This document shows, piece after piece, positions 18,112 to 26,621 of a DNA stretch of 64,000 nt. The translations under genes were made by a program, and so were the position numbers. Origin of the DNA: Amycolatopsis sp. NBRC 101858 (lineage in GTDB: Bacteria > Actinomycetota > Actinomycetes > Mycobacteriales > Pseudonocardiaceae); assembly GCF_030269325.1 (NCBI RefSeq), contig NZ_BSTD01000003.1:310001-374000 (forward strand), given 5' to 3'. Position 1 is the first letter of the stretch. Every line of letters starts with the position of its first letter. The notes beneath the pieces are model-generated. The model was not told where the DNA came from and made no database searches. It saw nothing but the letters and a program-made list of their open reading frames with translations.

Positions 18112-18726
18112 TCACGACGACGCAGCCTTCAGCGCCGCCTCGATCGCCCGCGTCAACGTCTCGAGGTACCGGTCGTCGATCGGACTCTTGAGCACGAGCA
18201 TGCGGAAGGCGAGCGGGGCGATCAGCAGGTCGGTGCCCAGCTCGAGGTCCAGGCCGGGTGGGAGTTCGCCGCGGTCGATCGCGGCCCGCAGGATCGCGCG
18301 GGCCGCCGCCCGGCGCGGTGCGGCCACTCCGTTCTGGAGCACTTCGTCCAGGGCCGCGTCGTGCGTGGCTTCGGCCAGCAGCCCGGCGCCGATCCGGGTG
18401 ATGAGCGGGTTGTCCAGCTGGGCGCGGAACGTGGCGAACAGCTCGCGCAGGTCGGTGCGCAGCGCGCCGGTGTCCGGAGTGGGCGGCAGCGCGTCGGCGA
18501 CCTTGCCCCGGATCAGCTCGGCGAGCATCGCCTGCTTCGACCGCCACCGCCGGTACAGCGCGGCCTTGCCGACCCCGGCGCGCCGGGCCACCGCGTCCAT
18601 CGACGTCCGCGCGTACCCCGTCTCGGCCACCTCGGCGAAAGCCGCCTCGGTGATCGCGTCGGTCACCTGCTTCCGCAGGACAGCCCCGCCCGTCGCGGGC
18701 CGGGTTCCCTCATCACTCGTGGGCAT
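18112..18726 (-). CDS. TetR-family repressor
   Basis: 204 residues. The helix-turn-helix is at about 20-65 (YARTSMDAVARRAGVGKAALYRRW), followed by a C-terminal domain with RIGAGLLAEATHDAALDEV and RAAIDRGELPPGLDLEL, the TetR_C-11-like branch. It is divergent from the hydrolase at 18824, with two GGAACG-N4-CGTTCC palindromes in the 97-base gap. This points to autoregulation and control of the hydrolase and the genes behind it. Confidence 0.9.
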   Translation of the reverse strand: MPTSDEGTRPATGGAVLRKQVTDAITEAAFAEVAETGYARTSMDAVARRAGVGKAALYRRWRSKQAMLAELIRGKVADALPPTPDTGALRTDLRELFATFRAQLDNPLITRIGAGLLAEATHDAALDEVLQNGVAAPRRAAARAILRAAIDRGELPPGLDLELGTDLLIAPLAFRMLVLKSPIDDRYLETLTRAIEAALKAASS

Positions 18727-18745
18727 ACCACCCAGTGTAGCGAAC

Positions 18746-18797
18746 GGAACGGTGGCGTTCCATTGGCAATCGTGCTAGAACGGAACGAGACCGTTCC
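18746..18797. promoter_or_regulatory. Paired TetR operators GGAACG-N4-CGTTCC
   Basis: Two perfect palindromes with the same 6-4-6 layout lie at 18746-18761 and 18782-18797, centres 36 bases apart. They occupy the gap between the divergent TetR and hydrolase genes. The repetition of the exact half-site makes them very likely binding sites of the adjacent TetR protein. Confidence 0.8.
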
Positions 18798-18823
18798 GTT
18801 CGTAACTGAGCAGGAGGCATCCG

Positions 18824-19990
18824 ATGAAATTCCTCTTCGACGACGAGTCCTTCTCCTTCGAAGCCCTGCGCGCCGCCGGCTACATCGCCTACGCCGGCGC
18901 CGACCTGGGCGAAGTCCTCGTCACCTGCCGCCAGATCCCCGAGGCCGACGAAGACGCCTGGTCCACCCAGTGGGCCGCGACCGCCGCGCGGATCGAGGGC
19001 ATCGGCCGCGACGCCCTGACCGCCGGGCACCGGGTCAGCGCGCGAGAGGCGCTGCTGCGGGCGTCCAACTACTACCGCGCCGCCGACTTCTACCGCCGCG
19101 ACGACCCCGAGCACGACGCCGAGTCCGCGCGGCTGGCGAAGGCGTCCCAGCACACCTTCGCCGACGCCGCCCCGCTGCTGGACACCCCGGCCCGCGCGCT
19201 GAGCATCCCGTACGAGGGCACCACCCTGCCCGCTTACCTGTTCCTCGTCGACGACTCCGGCGCCCCTCGCCCGACCGTCCTGTTCCACGGCGGGTTCGAC
19301 TCCACCCTCGAGGAGAGCTACTTCGCCATCGCCGCGGGCGCGTTGCGTCGCGGCTACAACGTCCTCACCTTCGACGGCCCCGGCCAGGGCACCCCGCTCC
19401 GCCGAGGCCTGCGGTTCCGGCCCGACTGGGAAGCCGTGGTCACCCCCGCCGTCGACCTCGCCCGCAGCCAGCCCGAAGTGGACAACGACAAGCTCACCCT
19501 GATGGGGATGAGCATGGGCGGCTACCTCGCCGCCCGGGCAGCGGCCTACGAGCACCGGCTCGCCGCGTGCGTGCTCTACGACGGGATCTACGACCTGCAC
19601 GAGCCTTTCGCCGCCGTCGCCACGCAAGCGGCGTCGACTCCGGGCGGGCTCGACGCGGTGATCGCGGCGAACACCGGCGCGAGCTGGGTCGTCCGCAACG
19701 GCAAGTGGACCTTCGGGCTGCCGACCTTCGAGGAGGTGGTCGAGGCGACCAAGGCCTACACCATGGCCGGCATCACCGACCGCATCACCTGCCCCACCCT
19801 GGTCCTCGACGCCGAGAACGACCAGTTCTTCCGCGGCCAGCCCCAGCGCGTGTTCGACGAACTGACCTGTGAGAAGGAGCTGATCTTCTTCCGCGAGGAC
19901 GAAGGCGCCGGGGAACACTGCCACGAAGGTGCGCTGTTCCTGTTCCACCAGCGCACTTTCGACTGGCTCGACACCGTCCTCGGGCGCTGA
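18824..19990 (+). CDS. Alpha/beta hydrolase (DPOPN-hydrolase/acyl peptidase-like)
   Basis: 388 residues. A helical N-terminal cap region (1-125) precedes the hydrolase fold, with oxyanion HGG at 155-157, DGPGQG at 184-189, nucleophile Ser230 in GMSMGG, an acid in LDAEND and His in GEHCHEG. The long cap resembles the 2,6-dihydroxypseudooxynicotine hydrolase group, which cleaves carbon-carbon or ester bonds of small molecules; the substrate here is unknown. AGGAGG precedes the ATG. Divergent TetR control is likely. Confidence 0.87.
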   Translation: MKFLFDDESFSFEALRAAGYIAYAGADLGEVLVTCRQIPEADEDAWSTQWAATAARIEGIGRDALTAGHRVSAREALLRASNYYRAADFYRRDDPEHDAESARLAKASQHTFADAAPLLDTPARALSIPYEGTTLPAYLFLVDDSGAPRPTVLFHGGFDSTLEESYFAIAAGALRRGYNVLTFDGPGQGTPLRRGLRFRPDWEAVVTPAVDLARSQPEVDNDKLTLMGMSMGGYLAARAAAYEHRLAACVLYDGIYDLHEPFAAVATQAASTPGGLDAVIAANTGASWVVRNGKWTFGLPTFEEVVEATKAYTMAGITDRITCPTLVLDAENDQFFRGQPQRVFDELTCEKELIFFREDEGAGEHCHEGALFLFHQRTFDWLDTVLGR

Positions 19991-20029
19991 ACGACCGCCG
20001 GTAGTGATAGCGAGAACAGGAAACTCGCC

Positions 20030-20335
20030 ATGAGTGTCAAAGCAACCCGCACCAACCTGTCCCCGCGCGCCTGGGAACACCGCGGCCGGCCCGGAAAGCT
20101 GCTCGCGCGGCTCGGCCTGCTGGTCACCCAGCCGGTGGAGCGGGGCATGCTGCCGCAGCTGTACGCCGCGACCGCGCCGGGTGTGCGCGGAGGCCGGTTC
20201 TTCGGGCCGGCCGGCCTCGGCGAGACACGCGGCCGCGTCACCGAAGCGCGGCTCGGCCGGGAAGCCGCCGACCCGGCGACCGGCGAACGTCTCTGGGCGG
20301 CGGCCGAGGAGCTGACCGGCACCAGCTACCTCTGA
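20030..20335 (+). pseudogene. C-terminal fragment of a short-chain dehydrogenase
   Basis: 101 residues. RGMLPQLYAATAPGVRGG, FFGPAGLGETRG and a closing RLWAAAEELTGTSYL match the last third of retinol dehydrogenase-like SDRs, which are about 300 residues. The Rossmann fold, TGxxxGxG and YxxxK parts are missing. It has its own ATG 39 bases behind the hydrolase, so it may be translated as a stub. The simplest reading is a deletion that fused the SDR 3' end behind the hydrolase; a standalone small protein is less likely. Confidence 0.7.
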
Positions 20336-20342
20336 ACCCGGC

Positions 20343-21086
20343 CTACAGCTGGGCGGCGCCACCGTCCACGGGGATCTCGGCGCCGGTGGTGAACGTCGCG
20401 TCGAACGCGAGGTAGGCCACCGTCGCCGCGACTTCGGCCGGCTCGCCGAACCGGCGCATCGGGTTCTGCGCGGTCATCTCGGCCTTGGTCTGCTCGGCGA
20501 CGTCCGGCGGCAGGACCGACTCGAGGATGCCCGTCGCGATCGGCCCGGGGCTGACGGCGTTGACGCGAACCTTGCGGGGCAGCAGTTCCCGCGCCAGGGA
20601 CCGGGTCATCGACCGCAGCGCGGCCTTGGTCGCGGCGTAGGCGCTGATCATGTCGAGACCTTTGGCGTTCGCCACCGACGTGGTGAGCACGACACCCGCG
20701 CCTTCGCGCAGCAGCGGCGCCAGTTTCTGCACCGTGAAGTACGGGCCCTTGGTGTTCACGGCGAACAGTTCGTCGTACTGCGCTTCCGACATCGACTCGA
20801 ACGGCGCGAACGCGGTCACGCCCGCGTTGACGAACACCGCGTCCACCGCGTCGAACTCCGCACCCACCAGCCGCGCCAGCTCCTCGACGTCGGTCATGGA
20901 CGCCGAGTCGCTGCGCACGGCCGTCGCCCGCTCGCCGAGCCGCCGGCGCGCGGACTCGAGCTTTTCCTTGTCCCGTCCGGTGATCAGCACGTGCGCGCCG
21001 CGGGTCACCAGCAGTTCGGCGGTCGCGAACCCGAGTCCGCTGCTGCCGCCGGTGATCACGACGTTCTTTCCCTGGTAAGCGTTCAT
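20343..21086 (-). CDS. SDR-family oxidoreductase
   Basis: 247 residues. Complete classical SDR: cofactor motif TGGSSGLG at 12-19, NAG at 87-89, Tyr150 and Lys154 in SAYAATK, and the PGPIATGI segment. A TGR after strand 2 (ITGRDKEKL) suggests NADPH preference. The ATG at 21086 gives the standard MNAYQGKNVVITGG opening; longer frames run into the divergent LysR gene. It converges on the SDR fragment with 7 bases between stops. LysR control is inferred from the divergent layout. Confidence 0.92.
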   Translation of the reverse strand: MNAYQGKNVVITGGSSGLGFATAELLVTRGAHVLITGRDKEKLESARRRLGERATAVRSDSASMTDVEELARLVGAEFDAVDAVFVNAGVTAFAPFESMSEAQYDELFAVNTKGPYFTVQKLAPLLREGAGVVLTTSVANAKGLDMISAYAATKAALRSMTRSLARELLPRKVRVNAVSPGPIATGILESVLPPDVAEQTKAEMTAQNPMRRFGEPAEVAATVAYLAFDATFTTGAEIPVDGGAAQL

Positions 21087-21133
21087 ACCCCGAGTCAACC
21101 GCCGGTCCCGCCGCCCCGTCCAAGTCCCGTTCC

Positions 21134-21147
21134 GCATGCCGCCATGC
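21134..21147. promoter_or_regulatory. LysR binding-site candidate
   Basis: GCATG-CCGC-CATGC is a perfect 5-4-5 inverted repeat in the 91-base gap between the divergent SDR and LysR genes; a GTGCATG lies 11 bases beyond it. Position fits a LysR site for autoregulation and SDR control. Confidence 0.5.
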
Positions 21148-21177
21148 CCCCGGTGCATGACGGCGTAGGCTCGAAGG

Positions 21178-22023
21178 GTGGATCTCGACCTGCGGCTGGT
21201 CCGGTACTTCACGGTCGTGGCGGAACACGGCAACTTCGGCCGGGCCGCCGCCGCGCTGCACCTCGCCCAGCCGTCGCTGAGCCGCCAGATCCAGCGGCTG
21301 GAGCACCAGCTCGGCGTGCGGCTGTTCGCGCGCACGCCGCAGGGCACCACCCTCACCTCGGCCGGTGCGGCGTTCCTGCCGCGCGCCCACGCCGTCCTCG
21401 AAGCCGCCGGCGACGCCGTCACCGTCGCCCGAGCCGCCGACCCGCCGCGGGAAATCACCATCGGCTACGTCGAGGGCCTGATCATCACCCCCGCGGTGCA
21501 GGCGCTGCGCCACCGCCACCCGGACGCCCGCGTCCGGACGCGGCTGCTGCGCTGGCACGACACCCACGCGCTGGCCGAAGGCCGGGTCGACGCCCTGGTC
21601 GCCCGTGCCCCGCTGCCGTTCCCCGCGACGGTGACGCCGCTGTACGAGGAGCCGCGGGTGCTGCTGGTTCCCACGACACACCGCTTGGCGGGCAAGGAAG
21701 TCGTCTCCGTGGACGACCTGGGCGACGAGGACCTGGTGGCGTGCGCGGTGACGCCGACCCTCTGGAGCACACCGAAGGACGGCTCGCCGCCACCCGCGCC
21801 GGACGACAGCTTCGAGGACAAGCTGGAGCTCGTGGCGTCGGGAAGCGCCGTGGCGGTGCTGCCCGCCGGTGACCACCGCCTCCGGCTGCGCGGGGACGTG
21901 ACGGCGATTCCGGTCGAGGGCTTCGAGCCCTGCCGGGTCGTGGTGGCCTCGCGCACCCGGGACCCGAACCCGCTCGTGGCGCCGTTCCTCGAGGCCGCGC
22001 GGCTGCTGGTGCCCGCCGCCTGA
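21178..22023 (+). CDS. LysR-family transcriptional regulator
   Basis: 281 residues. The N-terminal winged helix has the family signature FGRAAAALHLAQPSLSRQIQ then LEHQLGVRLF. An effector-binding domain follows from about 90. The GTG at 21178 is the only start that leaves the short MDLDLRLVRYF opening typical of this family. It is divergent from the SDR at 20343 and convergent with the MarR gene, 31 bases between stops. The SDR is its probable target, with an unknown inducer. Confidence 0.9.
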   Translation: MDLDLRLVRYFTVVAEHGNFGRAAAALHLAQPSLSRQIQRLEHQLGVRLFARTPQGTTLTSAGAAFLPRAHAVLEAAGDAVTVARAADPPREITIGYVEGLIITPAVQALRHRHPDARVRTRLLRWHDTHALAEGRVDALVARAPLPFPATVTPLYEEPRVLLVPTTHRLAGKEVVSVDDLGDEDLVACAVTPTLWSTPKDGSPPPAPDDSFEDKLELVASGSAVAVLPAGDHRLRLRGDVTAIPVEGFEPCRVVVASRTRDPNPLVAPFLEAARLLVPAA

Positions 22024-22054
22024 TTCCGCACGGTCGAGGACCACCGCGACCGGC

Positions 22055-22462
22055 CTAGCCGAGCAGGTCCAGCAGGATCCGTTGCAGCTCAGTACGGTCG
22101 CCAGGCGCGATCTTCGCCAGCCGGCGGTCGAACTCCGCCGCCAGTGCCGCGAGCGCGCGGGCACGGGCGGCTTCGCCGCCGGGGGTCAGGACGAGCCGGT
22201 GGCGCCGCAGGTCCGCGTCGTCGATTTCGCGGCGTACGAACCCCTTCGCGACGAGGTTGCGCACGTACACCGTTACGCTCGCCTTCGGGATCACCAGCGC
22301 CGTCGCCAGCTCGGCCGGGTACGGCGACGCCGGGACCTCGGCGAGCACGAAGAACTCCTTGGGATCCAGCCCGAGCGCGCCGAGCTCGCCGCTGCAGGCG
22401 TCCAGCACGACGGTCAGCAGGCGGTGGTTCAGCGTCCACAGCTGGGCGGCGTCGACCGGCAC
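22055..22462 (-). CDS. MarR-family regulator
   Basis: 135 residues. The winged helix (about 28-95) includes PAELATALVIPKASVTVYVRNLVAKGFVRR and the wing DADLRRHRLVLTP. The length is normal. The GTG start is 91 bases from the divergent hydrolase at 22554. Overlapping palindromes in the gap are likely operators, so it should control itself and that hydrolase. Confidence 0.9.
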   Translation of the reverse strand: MPVDAAQLWTLNHRLLTVVLDACSGELGALGLDPKEFFVLAEVPASPYPAELATALVIPKASVTVYVRNLVAKGFVRREIDDADLRRHRLVLTPGGEAARARALAALAAEFDRRLAKIAPGDRTELQRILLDLLG

Positions 22463-22483
22463 TTGGCTCTCCTCAGGTGGTAC

Positions 22484-22499
22484 AGTTCGGAACTAGTTC
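22484..22499. promoter_or_regulatory. MarR operator candidate
   Basis: AGTTC-G-GAACT (22484-22494) overlaps the perfect palindrome GAACTAGTTC (22490-22499). Both lie in the MarR/hydrolase gap, and a further AGTTT-CGT-ACTAG stretch follows. The dyads are AT-richer than their surroundings. Confidence 0.65.
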
Positions 22500-22553
22500 A
22501 GTTTCGTACTAGCTGGGTCATCGAACAAACCCTACGCGAAAGGTGGTCACCGA

Positions 22554-23465
22554 GTGCGCCGGCACCTGACGATCCCCCGCGGGCCGATCGAGCTCGCGGC
22601 CGACCTGCACCTGCCCGACGACGCCGGCGGCGAGCCGCTGCGCGCGGTGGTGCTGTCCACCCCCGGCAGCAGCGTCAAGGAACAGATCGGCGCGAACTAC
22701 GCCTCCCGCCTCGCCGCCCGGGGCATCGCCGCGCTCGTGGTCGACCCCGCCCACCAAGGAGCGAGCGGCGGCGAACCCCGCGACCTCGAAGATCCCTACC
22801 GCCGCGGCGAGGACATCTCCTACGCCATCGACGCGCTCGGCACGACGCCCGGCATCGACCCGAACCGCATCGGTGTCCTCGGCATCTGCGCCGGTGGTGG
22901 CTACGCCGTGCACACCGCCCGCACCGACCACCGCATCAAGGCGGTCGGCACCGTCGTCCCGAGCGACATCGGCACCGCGTTCCGCGGCTTCCAGCCCGGC
23001 GGCCCGGCGGCCGCACTGGACGCCATGGCCGCCGCGCGCACCCAGGAGAACCGCACCGGCGAGCTGAACCGTGCCAACTGGCTGCCCGACACCCTCGACG
23101 ACGCACGAGCCGCCGGCAGCACCGACGTCGACACCACCCAGGCGATCACCTACTACCGCACCGAACGCGGCCACCACGAGAACTCGACCAACCGCCGCCT
23201 CTCCCGCGGCGACGCACTGTTGCTGGGCTACGACGCCTTCCACCTCGTCGACGAGCTCATGACCCAGCCCCTGCAGGTCATCCTCGCCGGCCGCATCGGC
23301 AGCACCGGCTCGTACGAGGCCGGGATGAAGCTCTGGAAACTGGCCCCGAACCCGGTGGACCTGATGGTGATCGACGGCGCCGGCCACTACGAGATGTACG
23401 ACGTCCCCGAATACGTCGACGCCGCCGCCGACCGGCTCACCGCCTTCTACACCGATCACCTCTGA
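22554..23465 (+). CDS. Alpha/beta hydrolase with Cys nucleophile (dienelactone hydrolase-like)
   Basis: 303 residues. The nucleophile elbow reads GICAGGG with Cys112, as in dienelactone hydrolases, instead of the usual serine. VVDPAHQGASGGEPR is the strand-loop before the cap; a conserved GAGHYEMYD near the end supplies the His. Members of this branch are annotated as X-Pro dipeptidyl-peptidase-like or DLH-like, acting on small esters or lactones; the substrate is unknown. The GTG at 22554 sits close to GAAAGGTGG. Probable MarR target. Confidence 0.85.
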   Translation: MRRHLTIPRGPIELAADLHLPDDAGGEPLRAVVLSTPGSSVKEQIGANYASRLAARGIAALVVDPAHQGASGGEPRDLEDPYRRGEDISYAIDALGTTPGIDPNRIGVLGICAGGGYAVHTARTDHRIKAVGTVVPSDIGTAFRGFQPGGPAAALDAMAAARTQENRTGELNRANWLPDTLDDARAAGSTDVDTTQAITYYRTERGHHENSTNRRLSRGDALLLGYDAFHLVDELMTQPLQVILAGRIGSTGSYEAGMKLWKLAPNPVDLMVIDGAGHYEMYDVPEYVDAAADRLTAFYTDHL

Positions 23466-23603
23466 GCCGGCTCGGCCGCCCGAGGAACCGGTCGATGCCG
23501 ATGCCCGCGAGGTAGGCGCACCGCGCGGGCGCGCCAGGAGAGGCATCCGCTGTCGAAAGGCGTGATGACGAAGCCGGCTCAACGACTTCCGCTTGGCTCC
23601 GCA

Positions 23604-25100
23604 TCACTCCTTCGTCGCGCTGCGAGGGCTCGCAACTTGATGAGGCACAGCGTGGCCCGGAGGACCTGGGGTAGCTGTGGCGGCGAGAAGCCGGCCGTTG
23701 CGCGCGGCGGCAGCCATGGCCCACCGACTTGTGGAAAGGACGCCGAGCACGAGCACCAGGACTCCGCAACCGCCGATGAGTGCCCAGGCGATGTGGCTCG
23801 AGTCGATGAAGTCGGCGCCGGTGCCGGTCACGATGGAGCCGGTGACGGCCACGCCGGTGGAAGCGCCGAACTGGCGGGCACTGGCGGCGATCGCCCCGGC
23901 CACCCCGACCTGGTCGGGCGGGAGGCCGGAGACCGCGGTGCTCGTGATCGGCGGACTGATCATGCCTGCGCCGAGGCCGAAGACCGCGTAGGCGACCAGC
24001 AGGTACACGCTGTCGGTGGACGCGGTCAGCGGGACGAACAGGAGTGCGCCGGCCGCGAGGAGCGTGCCGCCCACGGCGAGAGGAAGCCGAGTGCCTCGCG
24101 AAGCCACCAACCGACCGGCGAGGTTGGCGGAGACGGCCTGGCCCAGCGCCAGCGGAACGACCATCAGTCCGGCGTGCAGGGGGCTGAGGCCGCGGATGTC
24201 CTGCAGGTAGAGGGTGTTGAGGAACAGGAAGCCGCTGAGACCGGCCGTCATCACGATCGAGATCGTGTTCGCGCCGGAGAACGGTGGGCTGCGGAAGAAA
24301 CGCAGATCGATCAGCGGCTCGGGTCGCCGGGGTTCGACGACGAGCAGCCCGGCGAGGGCCAGCACGGCGAGGGCGAACAGCCCGAGTGTCCACGGGGCTG
24401 CCCAGCCGAGGCGCGGACCCTCGATGGTCCCGGCGACGATCGACGCGAACAGGACGATGATCAGCGCCTGGCCCGGCGGGTCGAACGCGCGGGCCCGGGC
24501 GGCCCTGGATTCCGGGATGAACTTCTTGGCGAGCAGGAGGGCGACGATGCCGATCGGCAGGTTGACCCAGAACACGGCCCGCCAGGTGCTGGCGCCGACC
24601 AGCAGGCCGCCGAGCACCGGTCCGGTCGCGATGGTGACGCCGATGACCGATGCCCACGCGCCGAGCGCTCGTGCTCGTTCCCGACGGTCGGTGAAGACGG
24701 TGACGATGATCGACATGGCGACCGGGTTGAGCATCGAACCACCGACGGCTTGCACGGCGCGGAAGCCGATCAGCCACCCGATGCCGGGCGCGATGGCGCA
24801 CACGAGGGAGCTGAGGGTGAAGAGCGTCAGCCCGAGCAGGAACACGCGCTTGCGGCCGAAGCGGTCCGCCATCGAGCCGGAGAACAGGAGCAGGCAGGCC
24901 ATGACGAGGGAGTAGGCGTCGACGGCCCACTGCAGGCTGCTGACCGAGGCGTGCAGGTCCCGGCTGATCGACGGGAGCGCCACGTTGACGATGGAGAGGT
25001 CGATCCCGGTCACGCCCACGCTGAGACAGCAGATCACCAGCGTCAGCCGGCGGTTGACCGGACGTGGCGCGGCACTCGCCACCGTGGAGCCGGGGCTCAC
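23604..25100 (-). CDS. MFS exporter, DHA2 (14-helix) drug efflux type
   Basis: 498 residues with about 14 hydrophobic segments. The DHA2 motif LQWAVDAYSLVMACLLL and loop motif GSMADRFGRKRVF are present, as is the antiporter motif GPVLGGLLVG. It exports drugs or dyes using proton flux. The GTG start overlaps the stop of the DUF3291 gene (GTGA), so the two are translationally coupled. The pair is probably repressed by the divergent TetR protein (25708) through the 29-base palindrome. Upstream frame extension to 25190 is only overlap with the DUF3291 gene. Confidence 0.9.
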   Translation of the reverse strand: MSPGSTVASAAPRPVNRRLTLVICCLSVGVTGIDLSIVNVALPSISRDLHASVSSLQWAVDAYSLVMACLLLFSGSMADRFGRKRVFLLGLTLFTLSSLVCAIAPGIGWLIGFRAVQAVGGSMLNPVAMSIIVTVFTDRRERARALGAWASVIGVTIATGPVLGGLLVGASTWRAVFWVNLPIGIVALLLAKKFIPESRAARARAFDPPGQALIIVLFASIVAGTIEGPRLGWAAPWTLGLFALAVLALAGLLVVEPRRPEPLIDLRFFRSPPFSGANTISIVMTAGLSGFLFLNTLYLQDIRGLSPLHAGLMVVPLALGQAVSANLAGRLVASRGTRLPLAVGGTLLAAGALLFVPLTASTDSVYLLVAYAVFGLGAGMISPPITSTAVSGLPPDQVGVAGAIAASARQFGASTGVAVTGSIVTGTGADFIDSSHIAWALIGGCGVLVLVLGVLSTSRWAMAAAARNGRLLAATATPGPPGHAVPHQVASPRSATKE

Positions 25101-25609
25101 GTGCGGCCCCACTGCGAGCCGAAGGTGAAGCGTTGTGCGGACGCCCCGTCCAAGGCGAGAGCCTCGAGGTTGGCCACGCCGTCCGACCAACGGGGGACCG
25201 AGCCGTCCTCGACGCTCCAGAGGACGTGGCCCGGCCAGGACCCCTTCAGGAACCAGTCGTACCTGAGTTGCAGAGCCTCACGGTGCAGTCCACTGTAGAC
25301 GAACAGGCGCGCGCTCCCGACGTCCCGCCACAGGCTCAAGGTCGCGATGTGGGCGTGCGGATCGTGACCCGCCAGGTCCGGAAGGCCGAGGGGTAGCACG
25401 TAGGACCCCCAGGGCCCGAAGTCTTCTCCGGGTTGATGGACCGCGTCCCCGTCATAGCCTTCCTCGGCTCGGCCGAGGAAGCCGGGGGCGTGGTCGCCGG
25501 CACTGTAGATCTCGTCGCCCCGGCCGGCGAGGTCGGCCAGCGCGGCCGGCTCCATGGCGGGGTCGAGCAAGCCGAACGTGTACAGCGCGATGGTGCTCAC
25601 GTCTCCCAT
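25097..25609 (-). CDS. DUF3291-domain protein
   Basis: About 170 residues. TIALYTFGLL at the start and the LSLWRDVGSARLFVYSGLHREALQ block followed by FLKGSWPGHVLW match DUF3291, a small ferredoxin-like (ABM-like) family whose role is unknown. It is coupled to the MFS exporter. The start is uncertain: ATG 25609 lies at the very edge of the palindrome and has no ribosome site before it, GTG 25600 is too close to GGGAG, and ATG 25630 lies inside the palindrome. Leaderless translation from 25609 is possible. Confidence 0.82.
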   Translation of the reverse strand: MGDVSTIALYTFGLLDPAMEPAALADLAGRGDEIYSAGDHAPGFLGRAEEGYDGDAVHQPGEDFGPWGSYVLPLGLPDLAGHDPHAHIATLSLWRDVGSARLFVYSGLHREALQLRYDWFLKGSWPGHVLWSVEDGSVPRWSDGVANLEALALDGASAQRFTFGSQWGRT

Positions 25610-25637
25610 ATGTGAATGTATAGCATACATTCACATA
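25609..25637. promoter_or_regulatory. 29-base TetR operator, perfect 13-base arms
   Basis: The left arm TATGTGAATGTAT and right arm ATACATTCACATA are exact reverse complements around AGC. It covers the start of the DUF3291-MFS pair and lies 70 bases before the divergent TetR gene, the clearest operator in the window. Confidence 0.85.
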
Positions 25638-25707
25638 CTGCACGAGGCCGCGCCGCGTGGCCTGTTTCCCCCCGGACACCATGAGATCCGGCGGTAGCCT
25701 CGGGGCC

Positions 25708-26355
25708 ATGACGGCCAAAGACATGACGGTCGGCGCGCGGGCCCCCCAGCAGGCACGTAGCCGCGAGACGCAGACCAAGCTCCTCGCCGCCACCGAGGGC
25801 CTGCTCGTCGAGGTCGGCGCGGACGCGATCACCATGGGTGCGGTCGCCGCCCGCGCCGAAGTCTCCGTCGGCACGGTGTACCGCCGCTTCGAGAACAGGG
25901 ACCTGCTCCTGCGCGCCGTCAAAGACCGCATGCTTGCCCGGCTCGGGGACCGGCTCGACGCTCGGCTCCAAGGCCCGCTGGCCGACCTGGAGTCGGTGAT
26001 CGATGCCTACACCGTCGCCGTCGTCGACTGGATGGCCGAGAGCGGACGCCTCCTGCCGGAGATCTTCGGGGTCCGCCTGCGGCCCGTCCCGGAGGAGCGC
26101 GCCGAAGGCCTGGCCGCCCTGCGGCGGCGACTGGTCGAGGCGGCCGCACCACACCGAGGGACAGTCCGGCTCCGAGATGCGGATGCGGAACTCGCGTTCA
26201 TCGGTCGCACGATCACCGCCTCGGCGATGCACCGCGCGCTCAGTATCGAGGCGGCTCCGGACGGAATGACCTGGGAGCAGTGGCGCGTCCGGACCGCTCT
26301 CATGGCGGTGGCCTACCTGACCACCGACCGATCCTCGGCTCCTCACCCGCCATGA
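25708..26355 (+). CDS. TetR-family repressor of the efflux pair
   Basis: 215 residues. The helix-turn-helix lies at about 25-65 (AITMGAVAARAEVSVGTVYRRF). The C-terminal half has the EEAxGLAALRRRL-like features of TetR regulators with a transferase-type ligand domain. ATG 25708 is preferred, since sequence before it is not TetR-like; ATG 25723 is an alternative. Divergent from the DUF3291-MFS operon and close to its palindrome, it most likely represses that efflux pair and is released by the exported compound. Confidence 0.88.
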   Translation: MTAKDMTVGARAPQQARSRETQTKLLAATEGLLVEVGADAITMGAVAARAEVSVGTVYRRFENRDLLLRAVKDRMLARLGDRLDARLQGPLADLESVIDAYTVAVVDWMAESGRLLPEIFGVRLRPVPEERAEGLAALRRRLVEAAAPHRGTVRLRDADAELAFIGRTITASAMHRALSIEAAPDGMTWEQWRVRTALMAVAYLTTDRSSAPHPP

Positions 26356-26384
26356 CGGTGTTGGCGATGGGCCGGAAGTGCCGT

Positions 26385-26620
26385 CCGGTTACTCGGCCGT
26401 GCGCGCGCCGAAATCCTGGAAGCCCTCCGGTCTCCCACGTCCACCTCCGATCTCGCCTTCGCATTGGGGGTCACCCCAGTGCGGTCTCGCTCCGGGAAGG
26501 GACCGGTGCCGACGCGGTGTCCGAGGCCGAACAGGTGCCGATCTCGACCATGTCGACTTAGCGGTAGCTCGTACCCGGCTCGGCCGGCGGACTGTCTTCG
26601 ACCTCGTGCTCGGCGGGCGC
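26385..26620 (+). pseudogene. ArsR-like regulator remnant
   Basis: LLGRARAEILEALRSPTSTS then DLAFALGVTP is a clear ArsR-type helix-turn-helix beginning at about 26388. After it the frame shifts: a later frame reads VARTRLGRRTVFDLV, which resembles the wing and end of the same domain. No start codon and several breaks remain, so it is a dead fragment. Confidence 0.55.
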
Positions 26621-26621
26621 C

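Noticed and set aside
23463..23581. A perfect inverted repeat TGAGCCGGCT / AGCCGGCTCA about 100 bases apart
   Set aside because: It sits between convergent genes, but the arms are short and GC-rich, and the spacing is too long for a terminator; chance is likely.
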